DNA from: Lichenostomus cassidix
Taxonomy: Eukaryota; Chordata; Aves; Passeriformes; Meliphagidae
Direction: 5' to 3'
DNA length: 64,000 bases
Assembly: GCA_008360975.2 (NCBI GenBank)
Contig: CM039179.1
Location: 51,814,561-51,878,560, forward strand
In this document: positions 1 to 12,026 of the stretch, piece by piece
Layout: each line of letters begins with the position of its first letter
Position numbering within the stretch: the stretch's first letter is position 1
The notes under the pieces: model-generated
Databases searched by the model: none
The model's input: only the letters and a program-made list of their open reading frames with translations
What the model was told of the DNA's origin: nothing
Position numbers and translations under genes: made by a program

Positions 1-1437
1 TAGAGTTATCAAAGTTTAGAATCTTAATATATTTTCATATGGTGACTTAAAGAGCATATATCATACCATGTGTCTTCAACGGCATGAGGCAGGATCCTGA
101 CAAAGATTATTGTTCAATATTAACCTCTATACAACTTCAATGAGACAAAGGCTTTTAGTTTGTTCACTCAGCTACCAAATAACTGCAGTTACAATCCTAA
201 ATATTTCTTCAGCTTATAAAGAACAGCATGGGACCAAACCCAGCTAGCCAATATTAAATTTGAGAAAGACTATTCAGTGAGGCTTTTTTCCATTACATGA
301 TTGCTATCTGCTATATGTAATTTTGTGTCAGTAGCCAGTTTATTACATTTGTGTGTATGCAATTATTTTTAAGATATATATATTAATATTGACAAATATT
401 TAAATTTTGACAATCACATTACATGACTTTCCCCATGTTACACTCTATTAGAGAAAAAAAAATGAAACAAATCCTTAAATGATTTATGGTGTTTGGATTT
501 CATAGATTAAATTTCAGCCGGTCTCTTGCTGTTCATGTTATGTAAAATTGTATAAACTAAGGTAAATTTTATCATACATGCTTGCCAGAAATGTCAAGAA
601 GCCATGCTATTTTCATATAAGGGCCCATAATTTACTATTAACCTGCAACTTAACTGAACACTAAAAATAAAAAACCTGTAAAGAAACTAAACTCAGCATT
701 TTATAGAGTGCAGATAACACCTACACCAATATCTAATTCCCTGTCTACAATAAATATTGAATGGTTGCTTTGCTTTAATATTACTATGTTGGTTTGGAAA
801 AGGTAGAAGCTTAAGTAAGCCAGCTGTACATGCCAGTGCTAGAGTTATCACCTGCAGTACTGTGATACTTATTACAAATGAGCAGTATAGCATCATTTAT
901 GTGCTTAATTCTTTATCCATACTTTTGTTACTATGGGTCTTTCCACTTTCTTCATTAACCTGTGATAAAAGATTTTAGGTCAGTTTTGAAATATCGGTAG
1001 CACTTTGGTTCCAGTTGAATAAAACAAATCCATCCTGACACTTGTCTCTCTGACAACCTGCAATAAGGCACGCAGCCCAGTCTTTAGTCAGGAGCCTAAT
1101 GTTCATGTGTCTGAGCAACTGGTACAACTTCTGTCACAGAGGGAGAGAGAAAGAGAAAACATTTTACCCTGTTCATGCCACTATCCTACCTAAAAATAGT
1201 TTGGAAAATCATATTTGCAGTCATGCTTCTAAAGCTGTGAGAGGAAGGACATATTGATAATGCTACTACTTTGATTAAGCAAATATAATTAAGGCTGGGT
1301 AGAATGACATCCTTACTTTTTGCCTGAATGATGAAATAAACAAATGGACCACTGCACATATTGTGATGCAAAATGGTGAAATTATTACTTATAAAAATAG
1401 ACTTTATGTGTTGATTATAAGCAATACATAAGAAATT
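1..1437. other. AT-rich non-coding background
   Basis: No gene or recognisable repeat is seen. Open frames are under 100 codons, lack family motifs and overlap on both strands, as expected by chance in AT-rich DNA. Ordinary intergenic or intronic sequence is the best description. Confidence 0.6.
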
Positions 1438-1812
1438 GCCTCTGGCTCTGCTTCCTCCTGACACTTCTTCTTTGCTCTGCCATGATCTCCTCCAAGGGCT
1501 GCAGGGGAGCAGCCTGCCTCACCATCGTCTTTTCCATGGGAAATCTCTGCTCCAGTGCCTGGACCACCTCCTCTCCCTCCATCTTCACTGACCTTTCTGT
1601 CTGCAGGTTTATTTCTCATTTCTTTCTCTGTTGTGCCACATTTCTCCCTTTCTGAAGCATGTTTTCCCCAAGGTGTCAATGCTGTGGCTGTGGGGCTCAG
1701 CCATGCCCTGTGGTGGGTCTGTGACAGGACTGGTTGTGTCTGCACAGGGGCCTCTGCAGACCCCACTGCCACTGACTGGGCACCTGCACCCAATGCAGTA
1801 TGTTATAGAGCA
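1438..1812 (-). mobile_element. ERVL-type LTR fragment (family B), minus strand
   Basis: A GC-richer island in AT-rich DNA. Its reverse complement matches the plus-strand copy at 43.3-43.9 kb in order: an agaaa/acc block followed by CTGCAGA, AAGGTCAG, GGAGGTG, CCAGGCAC, GCAGAGATT, then a CTGCAGCCC block. The repeated Gly/Glu/Pro-like frames on both strands are by-products of this composition, not genes. The family resembles a widespread avian ERVL LTR; that name is from memory, while the match between the two copies is visible. Both ends are eroded and no target duplication could be found. Confidence 0.6.
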
Positions 1813-2723
1813 GAAGACATCATTTAAAGATGCAACTTACAATTTTAAGATTTACGACTTACAAATTCAAAATTCTAGCAAAGTAATTTTTCAGAAATGT
1901 TAAAGGAAAACTATGCATGCTTGAATATTATAACGAACAAACAAACAAAAAAGTGGGGGTTTTCTTTCCTTCTTTTTTTTTTTTTTCAATTTTCCTTGTT
2001 TGTTAGTCCAAATTGACTAATATCACCTTATCCTATTGGGTTAATTTTAATTAATAAGTTGAAGTAAAATACTTTTCCAGCATATGAAAAACACACCAGT
2101 GAAAAAATTTGGAAACTCCAGAATAGTAAAAAAACAAAATATTAAAATACCAACATCTCCATTCAAATAAACTGCTATATATCTTTGTGTTATATTTCTG
2201 CCTGTGTGTGTGTTTATAATTATTTGAAGCTATGTTATGAACAAGGAGGTGGTAAGCTTTATTGGTGAAAATCACTAGAGGACAAGAACTCTTAGTGGAA
2301 AACAAAAAGAGTGAAAAACAAACTGTAAAAATTGGATACCTGAAACATGCAGAGTTCAAGTAAGATTATGAGATGAGTAAAAAATTCTGTAACTCACAGA
2401 ATATTTGATTGCATGCTTTGATCTGGCCCACATACACTAGAGCTTAGCCAAGAGAGTTAATTTGCAACACCCTTTCACTTCTTGGGGTTCTTTGGGGAAA
2501 GCCAGACTCTTGGCACAGTTTAGGCTACCTTCTAAACTTTAGTAGTTATTTACTATTGAAAGAAACCATAGCAAACCACTAAAGTTACAGATCATCACAT
2601 GGTTCCAGCTGCATGTTCTTTATCCCAGGAGGGTACTAGGTGCCCGAAGTAACAAGAATTGCCATAATATACCCTAAGTTCCTTGTGAGGCTTTCCTCTA
2701 AGTGGTATATTATAAGGTACCAA

Positions 2724-2793
2724 GGAAGGGTTTTTTCCCCATTATTGGGGGAAATATGGGGCAAGACTGGAAGGGTTTTTTCCCCTTTATTGG
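2724..2793. repeat. 25-bp direct duplication, 45 bp apart
   Basis: Two units reading GGAAGGG, six T, CCCC, then (A/T)TTATTGG, at 2724-2748 and 2769-2793, differ at one base. A local tandem duplication is the simplest explanation. No coding sense. Confidence 0.75.
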
Positions 2794-4082
2794 CACAATA
2801 CAAAGCAGCTAGGAAGAGAAACCAGAATGTGTTTGTCACTGTTTTTGAAACTGAAAATCAGGCATTTGTGATAACCTCAAATCTGAGAAGATGCATCTTT
2901 GATGATAATTTTGTTTGCCATCTTCCTTTCATTTGTTGAGTATTCATTGTTATTTCCAAAAGTTGATCATACCTCTTGTTCTTCAGTTGCCTGGGTTTTT
3001 TTAAGCCTTTTACACATGGCAAATAGAATGCAGTGATAAAAAATTGTTGTGTATTTGAGAATGAATTGCATATTTAAGGTAAGGAAAAGGTATTCTTGGT
3101 GTGGACTGATGCAAGGAGGTAAATTATGGACATGTGTAACAGAAATTACATACTGAACTAGTTTTAACTCAGATTAAGGGGAAAAATACAGACCCAATGA
3201 TCAGGACTGTGGGTTAAAGGCACTCTCCATTACAAACATTCATACAAGTTCTTTTAGCAATGGGCAACTAAGTAAAATAAATTGTTTCTTCTTTTATTTG
3301 AGCAAATATTGGTTCACATCCAATATATTATAATTCAGAACTTGAACTATATATTTTTATTTTAGTCAATGCAGCTAATGAGAGATTTAATTAAAATGAT
3401 TGGATGATTTTTCTTTTCATAAACACATTTGGTATTTATATTGCTACAACTGGGATTTATACCTCAATTGTAAAAAAAGTCCCGGCAGACAGGAGACCTA
3501 ATTACCCTAAAGTTTCACACAACATTTTGAAAGAAACCCTTAGTTACAGTGAAATTATGCATTGTCCACATAGAGAAGGTATATAGATTGGTAATATATT
3601 TTATTATTAGAAATTATATATTTCCTCTCCAGATTTTACAAGCCTGCCTATGACCAACTAATTTGATTTAATACACCATAATCAGGGCCTATTTTGCATT
3701 TGGATAACCTAGTTTGTTATAAAGGAGATGCAAAAGAACTTTTAATAGATTCACCTGCAATTCTGGAAAATTATAAATAATTCATAACTGGTTCCATAAT
3801 GCAAAATTTTCAACTGAATTGAACAACATATTTTATGGCTTTAAAAGCATATTTACTTTGATACGTCAGTATTACAGTGTGCACAGGCAATGTCAAGAGA
3901 TTGTAAGGATAAAAGAATTCTATTTCTTGTGGGCTAGTAATAAGGGGGTTTATCTGAAAGATTATTTATGGGACTCCATCCAACACATAAGGATATAACT
4001 TGCAAGGAAGAAATTTGTTTTGTGCTTGCATGTACGCACCTGTATGTATATGTGCATTATATTTATGCATGTAGATATCCAT

Positions 4083-4120
4083 GTGGTAGTGTTTGGGGGT
4101 TTTGTTTGTTTGTTTTTTTA
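4083..4120 (+). repeat. T/G-only (keto-rich) tract
   Basis: A run composed almost entirely of T and G on the plus strand, with a G5 run and TTTG units. It is one of several such tracts in the window. Confidence 0.6.
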
Positions 4121-6994
4121 AATGTAGACATCTGACAATGTTAAAGACAATTATTTTAAGATAAAACCAATTTATTCTGTGGAAAACTAACATTATAAAT
4201 ATAAATATTACTGATTTATTTCTGTATCTGCTTTCCTTCTCCAAAAGAGTAATGAAGTAATGATCTTTGGAAGTAAAACAGCTGAAGAAAGCAGTTTGTT
4301 AAGTTTGATTTATTTATTTCTATTTTAAACAACACAGATACTGTGCATGGAGCATATTAAAACTATGATAAAATTTACAATAAAGATGATTTATCTTTCT
4401 AGATTTTGAAAGTTACAATTCACGGTTTTATGCTGCTTGATAAATGCTATGAAGAAGATGCTCAATATTTTTCTAAACTTAGTTGTCCCAATAGTGTTCG
4501 TTTTTGAAGAAATTTAGTCCAGGATTTGATTTGTTCCGTTTATTTTCTTTATGTGCAATTACATATTGATTCTTGCACCATTTCTTTTTCTTTTTTGAAA
4601 GAATGCACACTGTATTTCTTTAATAAACCTAGCAAAAATAAATACAGAGAGTCATTAACGGTTAACCTGGTCAGAGTTCAAGTAAATTATATCTGCACAA
4701 AAACAAATTGCCTTTTTTATTAGTTCACATTTACAGATCATAAAATGTAGCATCTGACTTGTCAGCATACACTCCCTAACATAACTGTTTCCTTTTAAAC
4801 TTATTTGTGCTTGCTTTCATTATTTTTCTGAAACTCGATTTTAGTAATGAAGTTTTCCACTATCATAGGCTCTTGCTCTTCTAGTTCTGCAGTGTCTGAG
4901 CTCCTCTGTCAAATATGTATTGAACAATAAACACCACTTTCACTACCATTCATCATCTCTAGATCTGTGAAGAAATATTAGCTGTGACAGAACCTTTCAG
5001 TCTGAGAACTCAGTTGAAGAGGAGATTTAGGGTAACTACAGACAACTGACATGTCTGAAAGACCACAGAAGGTAATAGCAATTGCATGTGGGGAGAACAA
5101 AATAAATTAGAATGTTGACACAAAGTAGAGTTGAGAAGCAAATTACTGGGAAAGAGAAGATTGACAGTGTAGGCATTGCTTGAAATGAGTGTAAGGAGTT
5201 TTCTAAGGTGGTGTTTTATGAGAACAGAAATGGACAGCCTGGAGAATTGAAAGTGAAAAAAGAATTATTACAACCTGAAAGGGCGAATAGATGAATAGAC
5301 AGAATTAGAAGGGTAGGACGGAAAGAAATATGGAAATCAGATGATGTTCTAAGTTCAAATATAAAAAGACCTGAAGGATGCAGAGGGACAATGTTTTGCA
5401 GATGGTTGCCAAGAAAAGCATTCTCAGAATTGATAAAAAAGAAATGAGAGAAGTGGTTGTACTATAGCATTACCATTGTGTCAGCTTGTTAGTAAAATAG
5501 TCAGAAAAAAATGGCTTCAACAAACGCAACCACTCATAAATAACATTATTTTTTTAAGCAATGTTACTTTGTCAGTAAAAATGTTATCTACTTGGATATT
5601 CCTGCTAAAATATAAAGGTACAGACTATCAATTAACTCTTTAAATAAATTAAATGAAAGTAATGCATGTGTGTATGGTATTTATTCATAGTGTTGCAATT
5701 CTTATCTGTCATACTTTATTTTAATTCAGTACCTATTGACAGAGGAGAGTTTCTGCACAGTATAAAATGAGATGTATTACTCACTTTCATTCTGAGAGGG
5801 TAATCCTGGTTCTAAAGTTGCCATGGGTGAAAATATAAACATTAGGCAAGAAGAATGACAAAACTATTATTAAAAAGTTGGCCTTTTTCTCCAAAAGAAA
5901 ATTATACAGATATTTTGATTTTATCCTCTGAGATTTTATAATGCCCATGGTACAGTTTTTCTTCAGCACTTCAGTTGTACTTGCTTTGATGCTGAATAAA
6001 CTGCAGCTCCTAACTACTAAATCCTATAAATCCACTTATAATTCATATAACCAGTAATGCACTGTTTTCTCAAAAGTGAAACAAAGAGTGGACCAGATAT
6101 GTGATTATTTGTCAGCTTGCCAGGATAACAATATCTTACATGCTTTGTGCATACCAATAATGTGAATGTGTTTCAAATAGTTAAATAAATGTATCTTAAT
6201 TCACAAGGATTTACTACTTTTTTTCAAGCCCATTTCTTATTCAGCTCTGGTTTATCAGGCATCTCAGAAATGCTTTCTGTGTGATTGCTTTGCAGTTATA
6301 TTTTCTTGTAACTATCTGCTTTCTTTTTTTTTTTTTGAGCTTTAATGAAAGTGCACATTATACTGAACAGTCTTACTTATAGACTTGTAATTTTGTCTTC
6401 AATTTTTTCATTTTTGTGCCTGTCAAAGTTTGCTTTTTCCTTTGAGATGAATACTTTGAAATACCATTCATGCTGATATTTTGCAGATTGTACTTGTGCA
6501 AAACAGCACCATATTCCTTAAGCAGTCTTACTATACTGAACAGTTTGGTAAGGTATTATTTTTTTCAGCATAAGCAGGAACAGCAGATTCTCAACTTAAA
6601 TTGAAAATACTAGGCAACGATGAAAAACACTGAGATTTTGAAACACTGAATTCTAATCCTCAGTGCTGAAGACCACCAGTTATCAACTCTTCTCATCATC
6701 TGTGCATTCTCTAACTTTTAGGGAATTTTTTAAATACATTCATGGGAGTGAAGTAAATAATGTTTTTAATGTATGTGAAACTTGGAGATGCTATACGCTT
6801 ATATATATTCTATATAATATGTGCTATATAGTAAAATACAAATACATTGTAATTTATAATATTTCTCATAATATACTAGTATATATAAGATCATATAATA
6901 ATACAGCATATTTAATATATTATACAGTAAACTTTATAAGTATATTTTTTTTAATTGTACAATATGTAAATTTGAAGCTAGACCAGAATATTAC

Positions 6995-7320
6995 ACCTGA
7001 CTTAAGTGACCATTTCAAACAGGGTAAATAAGAGGACTCTGGGAACTGCTGAGCAGTCAGTCTCACCTCCATGCCCAGAAAGATCATGGAAAAGATTGTC
7101 CTGGAAGATACATCAAGATGGAAGACAGGGAGATTCTTAGATACAGCCAACATGGCTGCACCAAGAGCAGATTCTGCCTGCTTAATCTAGTGGCAGTTTG
7201 TAGTGGAGTAACTGCATCAGTGGACAAGGGAAGAGCTACAGATGTTGTCCATTTGCACTTATGTAAGGACTGATAGGATCCCCCACAACATTGTTACTTC
7301 TACATTACCCATTGAGATAG
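6995..7320 (+). mobile_element. CR1 LINE, ORF2 reverse-transcriptase fragment
   Basis: The plus strand carries decayed CR1 ORF2 landmarks: the block before the RT core (a 'phenylalanine-lysine-lysine-glycine' like segment near 7010), then CAGTCAGTCTCACCTCC (near 7053), AACATGGCTGCACCAAGAGCAG (7149-7170 region, the 'QHGF' block) and CCCCCACAACAT (near 7279, the 'PHN' block). Frameshifts and stops make it a pseudogene remnant. Sequence of the same element resumes at 7941, so the copy is split by the LTR-like block between them. About 200 bp expected between the 'PHN' block and the resumption is missing. Confidence 0.75.
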
Positions 7321-7334
7321 GGGTTTGATTCCTG

Positions 7335-7935
7335 GACTCCTAGATGGATAAGGATTTGATGTATCACGTGCCGGGGGGGCTGCACGAGCCGGCTCCCTCC
7401 TGGTCCGGGGTCCCTGGTTCGTGTAATCGCACCGGATCTGGTGCGCCCGGCCCCCGAGGTTCCGCGGCATGGCGTCAGTCTTCAAACCACATCAATTCAA
7501 GCAGGAATATAGTGAGACTAGGAAAGAACTGGACTCCATCTCTTTTCTGCTAGGGAGGTTTATTTGGGGTAACGGGGAAAAGGGGTGCAGGGAAGGAGAA
7601 GGGGGAAGGGAGACAGGGCAGGTAGGAGATGCTAGCAGCCCAGAGATGGAAGACCTCGAGCTGATCTGGACATCAACTTATAAAGGGAAAGGAAGGGGAG
7701 GGACTGTCTCCCCTAGAGCCAGTCCCAGGGAGTCTGAAGGGAAGACAGGCATAGGGAACCCACCAATAGATTTCGGGGTACAGCAGAGCATATTTCAAAA
7801 TGAATCAATGGTATACAAAGCAGAGGGACAAAGGAACACATGGAATCCCAAAACCCCACATTGCTACAAGGATTTGCATGGACAGCCACACCCAAAGACT
7901 TGCAGTCAATGGCTCAATGTCTAAAGTAAACCACT
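7335..7935 (-). mobile_element. Probable LTR insertion within CR1 (minus strand)
   Basis: A GC-rich, purine-rich block lies between two halves of one CR1 copy. Read on the minus strand it has promoter-to-poly(A) order: a TATA-like CTTTATAAG (about 7679-7687), then AATAAA (complement of TTTATT near 7559), then a very GC-rich 3' part (7365-7470) with CGCACC/GGTGCG arms at 7428-7445. That is the architecture of an LTR. The ends and target duplication could not be fixed: several TG...CA pairings are possible and none gives matching flanks. The frames of 60-151 codons here are composition artefacts. Family unknown to me. Confidence 0.5.
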
Positions 7936-7940
7936 AATGA

Positions 7941-8830
7941 GAGCATTCTCTGCTGCCGGTACTGGGATCAGTATTTTTAATATCTTCATTAATGACATAG
8001 ATAATGGGACAGACTTCACCATCAGCAAGCCTGCAGATGACACCAAGATGAGTGGTGCATTTGCTTTGCTAGAAGGAAGTGATTCCACCCAGAGTGACCT
8101 GGATAAGCTCAAGGAGTGGGCCTGAGTGAAATTTATGAAGCTCAACAGGCCAAATACAAGGTCCTGCACAGGCATCAGGGCAATCGCCAGGATGAGCACA
8201 GGCTAGGGGATTAACTGATTCAAAGCAGCCCTGAAGAGAACAATCTGGGGGTAGATGAAATATTGAACATGAACCAGCAATGTGAGCATGGAGCCCAGAA
8301 ACCCAGTCATATCCTGAGTTGCATAAAAAGTAGCTCAGCCAGAAGATTGAGAGCAGTGATTCTCGGTGCTCTGTTCCACTCTTAATAGACTTTACCTGGA
8401 TTACTGCATCCATCTCTAGGGTCTTGAACACAGGAACATGTGTTGCTGTTAGAGTAGTTCCAGATGAGGGCCATAAAAATGATCAGAGGGCTGGAACACC
8501 TTTCCCAAAAAAGAAGGACTGAGAGAATTTCAGTATATATAGGCAGCCTACAGGAAAGATGGAGAAAAGCTTTTTACCAAGGGTATGTAGGGGTGGGACA
8601 TATGTCAATGGTTTCAAACTGAAAGAGGATAGGTTTACATTAAGCATAAGGAAAACAATTTTTATGATGAGGATGATGAGTCACTGGACCAGGTTGCCCA
8701 TAGAAATTGTCTACAGCCCATCAATGAAAATGTCAGGTTAGAGGGGGCTTTGAGCAACCTGTTCTATTGGAAATGCTCCTGCTCATGGTGGAGGGGTTGC
8801 AACAAGGCTTTCTAACCAAAACCATTCTAT
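7941..8830 (+). mobile_element. CR1 LINE, 3' half of ORF2 and tail
   Basis: It continues the CR1 begun at 6995: the block around GGTACTGGGATCAGT, AATATCTTCATTAATGAC, then a segment translating to a 'GADDTK-like' motif (8035-8050), GACCTGGATAAGCTCAAGGAG (8096-8116 region), the GGATTACTGCATCCATCTC block, and the terminal part with GTCACTGGACCAGGTTGCCCA (8682-8702 region) and ACCATTCTATAATT at the 3' end. All are characteristic of avian CR1 in plus orientation. The reading frame is broken many times. A microsatellite begins exactly at the CR1 3' terminus. Confidence 0.85.
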
Positions 8831-8960
8831 AATTTTATATTTATATTTATATTTATATTTATATTTATATTTATTATTTATATTTATATTTATATTTATA
8901 TTTATATTTATTTATATTTCATCTATATCTATCCTAATTCTATCTATATCTATATTCTAA
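8831..8960 (+). repeat. AT-rich microsatellite at CR1 3' end
   Basis: About 15 units of TTATAT/TATTTA-type repeat, changing to CTATAT and TCTAT units. It abuts the CR1 terminus, whose 3' end is itself a short direct repeat (ATTCTATG-like), so it probably grew by slippage from the CR1 tail. Confidence 0.85.
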
Positions 8961-9424
8961 CAAAATATTTTTTATAAATATATGGTATGTGGGCCTATAG
9001 ATCTATATCTATGAAGGCAATTGATATCTGAGTTTCACATTCCACTTTGGGTGTTTAGGTACAAGGGTCATAGTCACAAAAATGCGCTTCTAAGCAGCTA
9101 TCTAAAGCCAGAGGTATTTATCTTTTTATTTATGTTCCTTTTTAACCCTAGCCTTCCATGAGATATTATACTCTGTTTCTGCATATATCCAGTAGCAACC
9201 TTATATTGATTGGGTTGAATAGTCTTACCTTTCTTGTCAAAATTTGAAGATGATCTATAAACCAACCTTCCTCCTCATGTGAGTTCCCGGAAAGGTTTGA
9301 AAATGCAAATGAGTTTGACAGCCACCCAAAAATTAAAGGAAATATTACTCATGAAGCCAGTATAGATCCTCCACCCTGCACCAAATACACTAAGTAGTAG
9401 GAGATTTCCATAGACTAAACCATT
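8961..9424. other. Non-coding background
   Basis: No gene or clear repeat was recognised between the microsatellite and the next LTR fragment. Confidence 0.5.
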
Positions 9425-9808
9425 TCCAGGAAAGCAGGCTTCATCACATGTAATGGACTACTTGGGAAAACAAATGTCATCACTCTGAACACCCACCCCT
9501 CCTATTTCCTTCTTTAGATTTTACTGATGAGTAAGTACAACATGATGTGGTCTGGGATATGTTTGTTCGCTTGAGGGGGTCTGTCCAGGCTGTGTGCCCT
9601 CCCAGTTTCTTGTCCACCCTCAATCTACTCACTGGTGGGGGAGAGTGAGCAACAGGAAAGGCCTTGACACTGTGTAAATGCTGCTCAGCAATAGCAAAGT
9701 CTTGGTACGTTACAAACACTTTTTTTGGTCACAGATCCAAACTATAGGCCCACACAATCTTCTACAAAGAAAATTAACTGTATTCCATCCCAAACCAGTA
9801 TAAAAGCA
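9425..9808 (-). mobile_element. ERVL-type LTR fragment (family A), minus strand
   Basis: It shares ordered landmarks with the full minus-strand copies at 30.6 and 38.2 kb: CCAGGAAAG...CAG, TACTTGGGAAAACAAATG (compare GGGAAGACAAACACC), ATGATGTGGTCTGGGATA, CCAGGCTGTGTGCC, AGGAAAGGCCTTG, GCTCAGCAATAGCAAAG, and the terminal AAGAAAATTAACT...ATCCCAAACCAG. The LTR 3' part (left side on the plus strand) is missing. Confidence 0.75.
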
Positions 9809-11502
9809 CAAACCACAGAGATCAAGATCTGGATCCATCCCTTTTTTGAGTTTTGTAACTCTTAAAATACAGACGGATGTTCACTCTCCTACAGAAATGT
9901 TGATTGGAGATATTGTGTATATGCAAGTCAGTGGCTTCCATTTTGTGCTGTGTTGTGAACCCAGAAGGACATGGGAGACTGGGGTGGAGCTCCTGAAGAG
10001 ACAAGGGATTGGTGACCTGTGAGGGAAGCACCTTTGCATTTCCCAGCTCCTACTGAGCTTCTGTCAGATACTTAACTTTTGTTTTGGGGAGAAGGATAAA
10101 AAAAGCAAAACCAGAAACCAACAAAACAGAACATATTAAGTAACATCTTTATCATTTTAAAAAATGTTAAAGCCTTTTATGGCAATTTTGGAAAGCCCCA
10201 AGAGGTACAAGGAAGTAAAAAGAAACCTTGTGGTAAAAAGTAGGAAAATAGTACTTGATATTCTCAACCATAATATTATATTCATGTGTGTATATAGGTA
10301 GAATATCTTAAATATAAAGAATTTCACATTTAACAGTCAATGTCTCCACTTCTCCTTTTCTCTCCCCGCACCAAATACTAGTGAATGTCTTTGCAAGTGT
10401 ATTGAAGTCTTAATGTGTTGTTGTAGAAGTCCTTGTAGCAAAAGGCTGATACACTTCAAATCAAAACTAAATCACATAGAGAAGCTTCTTAGGACATGTA
10501 CAAGGTTGTTCACTATCAGAGACTAATGAGAAATGGAGTTACTGGAAGGAAGAAAAGCAAAACAAAAGAAGTCCTCGAAGAAACTGCTATAAGCTGACCT
10601 CTTTCCTCCATGGAGTACAAACTCATAGCACAGGTAATTCTCAGTTTTCAACAGCCTAAAGCACTGAAGAAGATCTCAAGTATCACTTAACACCATAAAC
10701 GAGAGGAAGAGTTCTATTCCCATTTCAATTGGAGCTGGATAGAGTACTTTGATTAACTTCAGTTGCCATCATGTTCTCATTAGAGACCTGTGACTCCCTT
10801 CTTGTGTATATTTATTCTGTAAGTTCAGTCATGTTGCTCTTTGACAATTTTCTTTCTAAAGTGCCTTATGTACTTAGAGTTACCAAAGCAGGGCATGCAC
10901 ATTCTTTCTCTGGAAAAGTGCAGGAACACTTTTTTGCCTTTCCTGTCTCTAAAGATCTAAAATGAAAGGCTAGAGTTCCCCCATTCATTGCACTGTACTT
11001 CAAATAGAGTGTAAAAGTATGGGACTATAGATAAAATAGCAACAGTCTTTCAATATTTTTGCAGGTGTTTCTTCTCATTTCTTGAAGTACAAATGAAGAA
11101 CACTGAGGACTAAAGTGTGTCTTTATTTTCCACTGTCAATAAAAGGCAGTCTATTACTATGGATGCAGAATGATGCAAATGCTTAACTACAAATGCTTTG
11201 TGTTTTCTGGCTATAAACTGACTCCAGCTCAAGGCTGAAGAGCAGCACAGTCATGGTCTGAACAGGGACATTTACCACACAGGTTGTCAGAGGTGATAAG
11301 ACTCCCCCAGCCACATAACTTCTTGTCTGCAGAAAATAATTATGAAGCTGCTATTCTTCAAAAAAAGAATTAAAAGAAAATTAGTGATGAGAAGAAGAAA
11401 AGTGCCCTGTAACTCTCCCTCTCTACATTTTTATTGCCCAATAATTCTATGGATTTTGAAGGGCTGTCTTGTACTTGTCCTCTTCAGGGCAATAATTATC
11501 CA
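9809..11502. other. Non-coding background
   Basis: No gene supported. An A/C-rich stretch lies near 10,100-10,130. The frames of 64-69 codons at 9.8-11.0 kb have no recognisable motif. Confidence 0.55.
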
Positions 11503-11722
11503 GTCATAGAATCATATAATAATAGAATAGCTTGGGTTTGAAGGGACCTTAAAGATCATCTAGTTCCAATGCACCTGCTGTGAGAAGGGACAATTTTCAC
11601 TAGACCAGGTTTCTTTCTCAGAGCCCCATCCAACCTGGCCTTGAACACTTCCAGGGATGGAACTGCCACCACCTCTCTGGACAACCTCTCTGGGAGATGA
11701 CTATCCTCATCCTGTAATAGGA
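11503..11722 (-). mobile_element. CR1 LINE 3' end, minus strand
   Basis: The plus strand begins with the complement of the CR1 tail (TCATAGAATCATATAATAATA), followed by TTGAAGGGACCTTAAAGATCATCTAGTTCCAA and CCCATCCAACCTGGCCTTGAACACTTCCAGGGATGG-type blocks (11,535-11,660), the standard antisense CR1 3' UTR. It may belong with the CR1 pieces at 11.86-12.96 kb, which have the same orientation. Confidence 0.9.
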
Positions 11723-11749
11723 CAATGTTATTTTTACATTGCCTATTGC

Positions 11750-11836
11750 TTTTATATATATATACACATATACATATATATATATATATGTGTATATATA
11801 TACACACACATTATTTATAATATATATATATTATTT
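11750..11836. repeat. (TA)n with AC/GT interruptions
   Basis: Alternating TATA with CACATA and GTGTATA interruptions. It gives spurious Tyr/Ile frames on both strands. Confidence 0.95.
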
Positions 11837-11861
11837 TAAAAAAACCTGCTTTTTTGTCCCC

Positions 11862-11975
11862 TGCATTTTTGACCAGGTTCAATTCCAGTTGAGCTTTGGC
11901 TGCACATATTTTCTCCCTACAGTGGCAAACAGCATCTCTGTATTTTTCCCATGTCACCTGACCTTGCTTCCACTG
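11862..11975 (-). mobile_element. CR1 ORF2 internal fragment, minus strand
   Basis: Minus-strand translation gives a short piece reading VTWEKYRDAV, then KAQLELNLVK. This resembles the segment of avian CR1 ORF2 between endonuclease and RT domains (a WEKYRD...KAQLELNL-type block). It lies next to ORF1-like sequence, so the ORF2 5' half is absent. Confidence 0.55.
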
Positions 11976-11977
11976 GA

Positions 11978-12026
11978 CATTTTTGCCTTATTTGCTTCCA
12001 TTGCTTCCATTTTTGCCTTATTTGCC
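11978..12026. repeat. 18-bp direct repeat at a CR1 junction
   Basis: CATTTTTGCCTTATTTGC occurs at 11,978-11,995 and again from 12,008, a 30-bp period. It sits where ORF2-like sequence meets ORF1-like sequence and may mark the deletion or template-switch junction. Confidence 0.8.

Larger units (their letters stand above)
1813..6994. other. AT-rich non-coding background
   Basis: About 5 kb without a supportable gene. Contents noticed: a 25-bp direct duplication at 2.72-2.79 kb, a T/G-only tract near 4.09-4.12 kb, and an alternating AT stretch at 6.80-6.95 kb. The longest frame (122 codons, 6663-7031) is Tyr/Ile/Asn-rich from that AT stretch and runs into CR1 sequence, so it is not a gene. Confidence 0.6.

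Noticed and set aside
6663..7031. 122-codon Tyr/Ile/Asn-rich frame
   Set aside because: Arises from an alternating AT stretch and ends inside CR1 sequence.
7469..7924. 151-codon plus-strand frame
   Set aside because: Lies within the LTR-like insertion, opposite its TATA and AATAAA signals; composition-driven, no domain.
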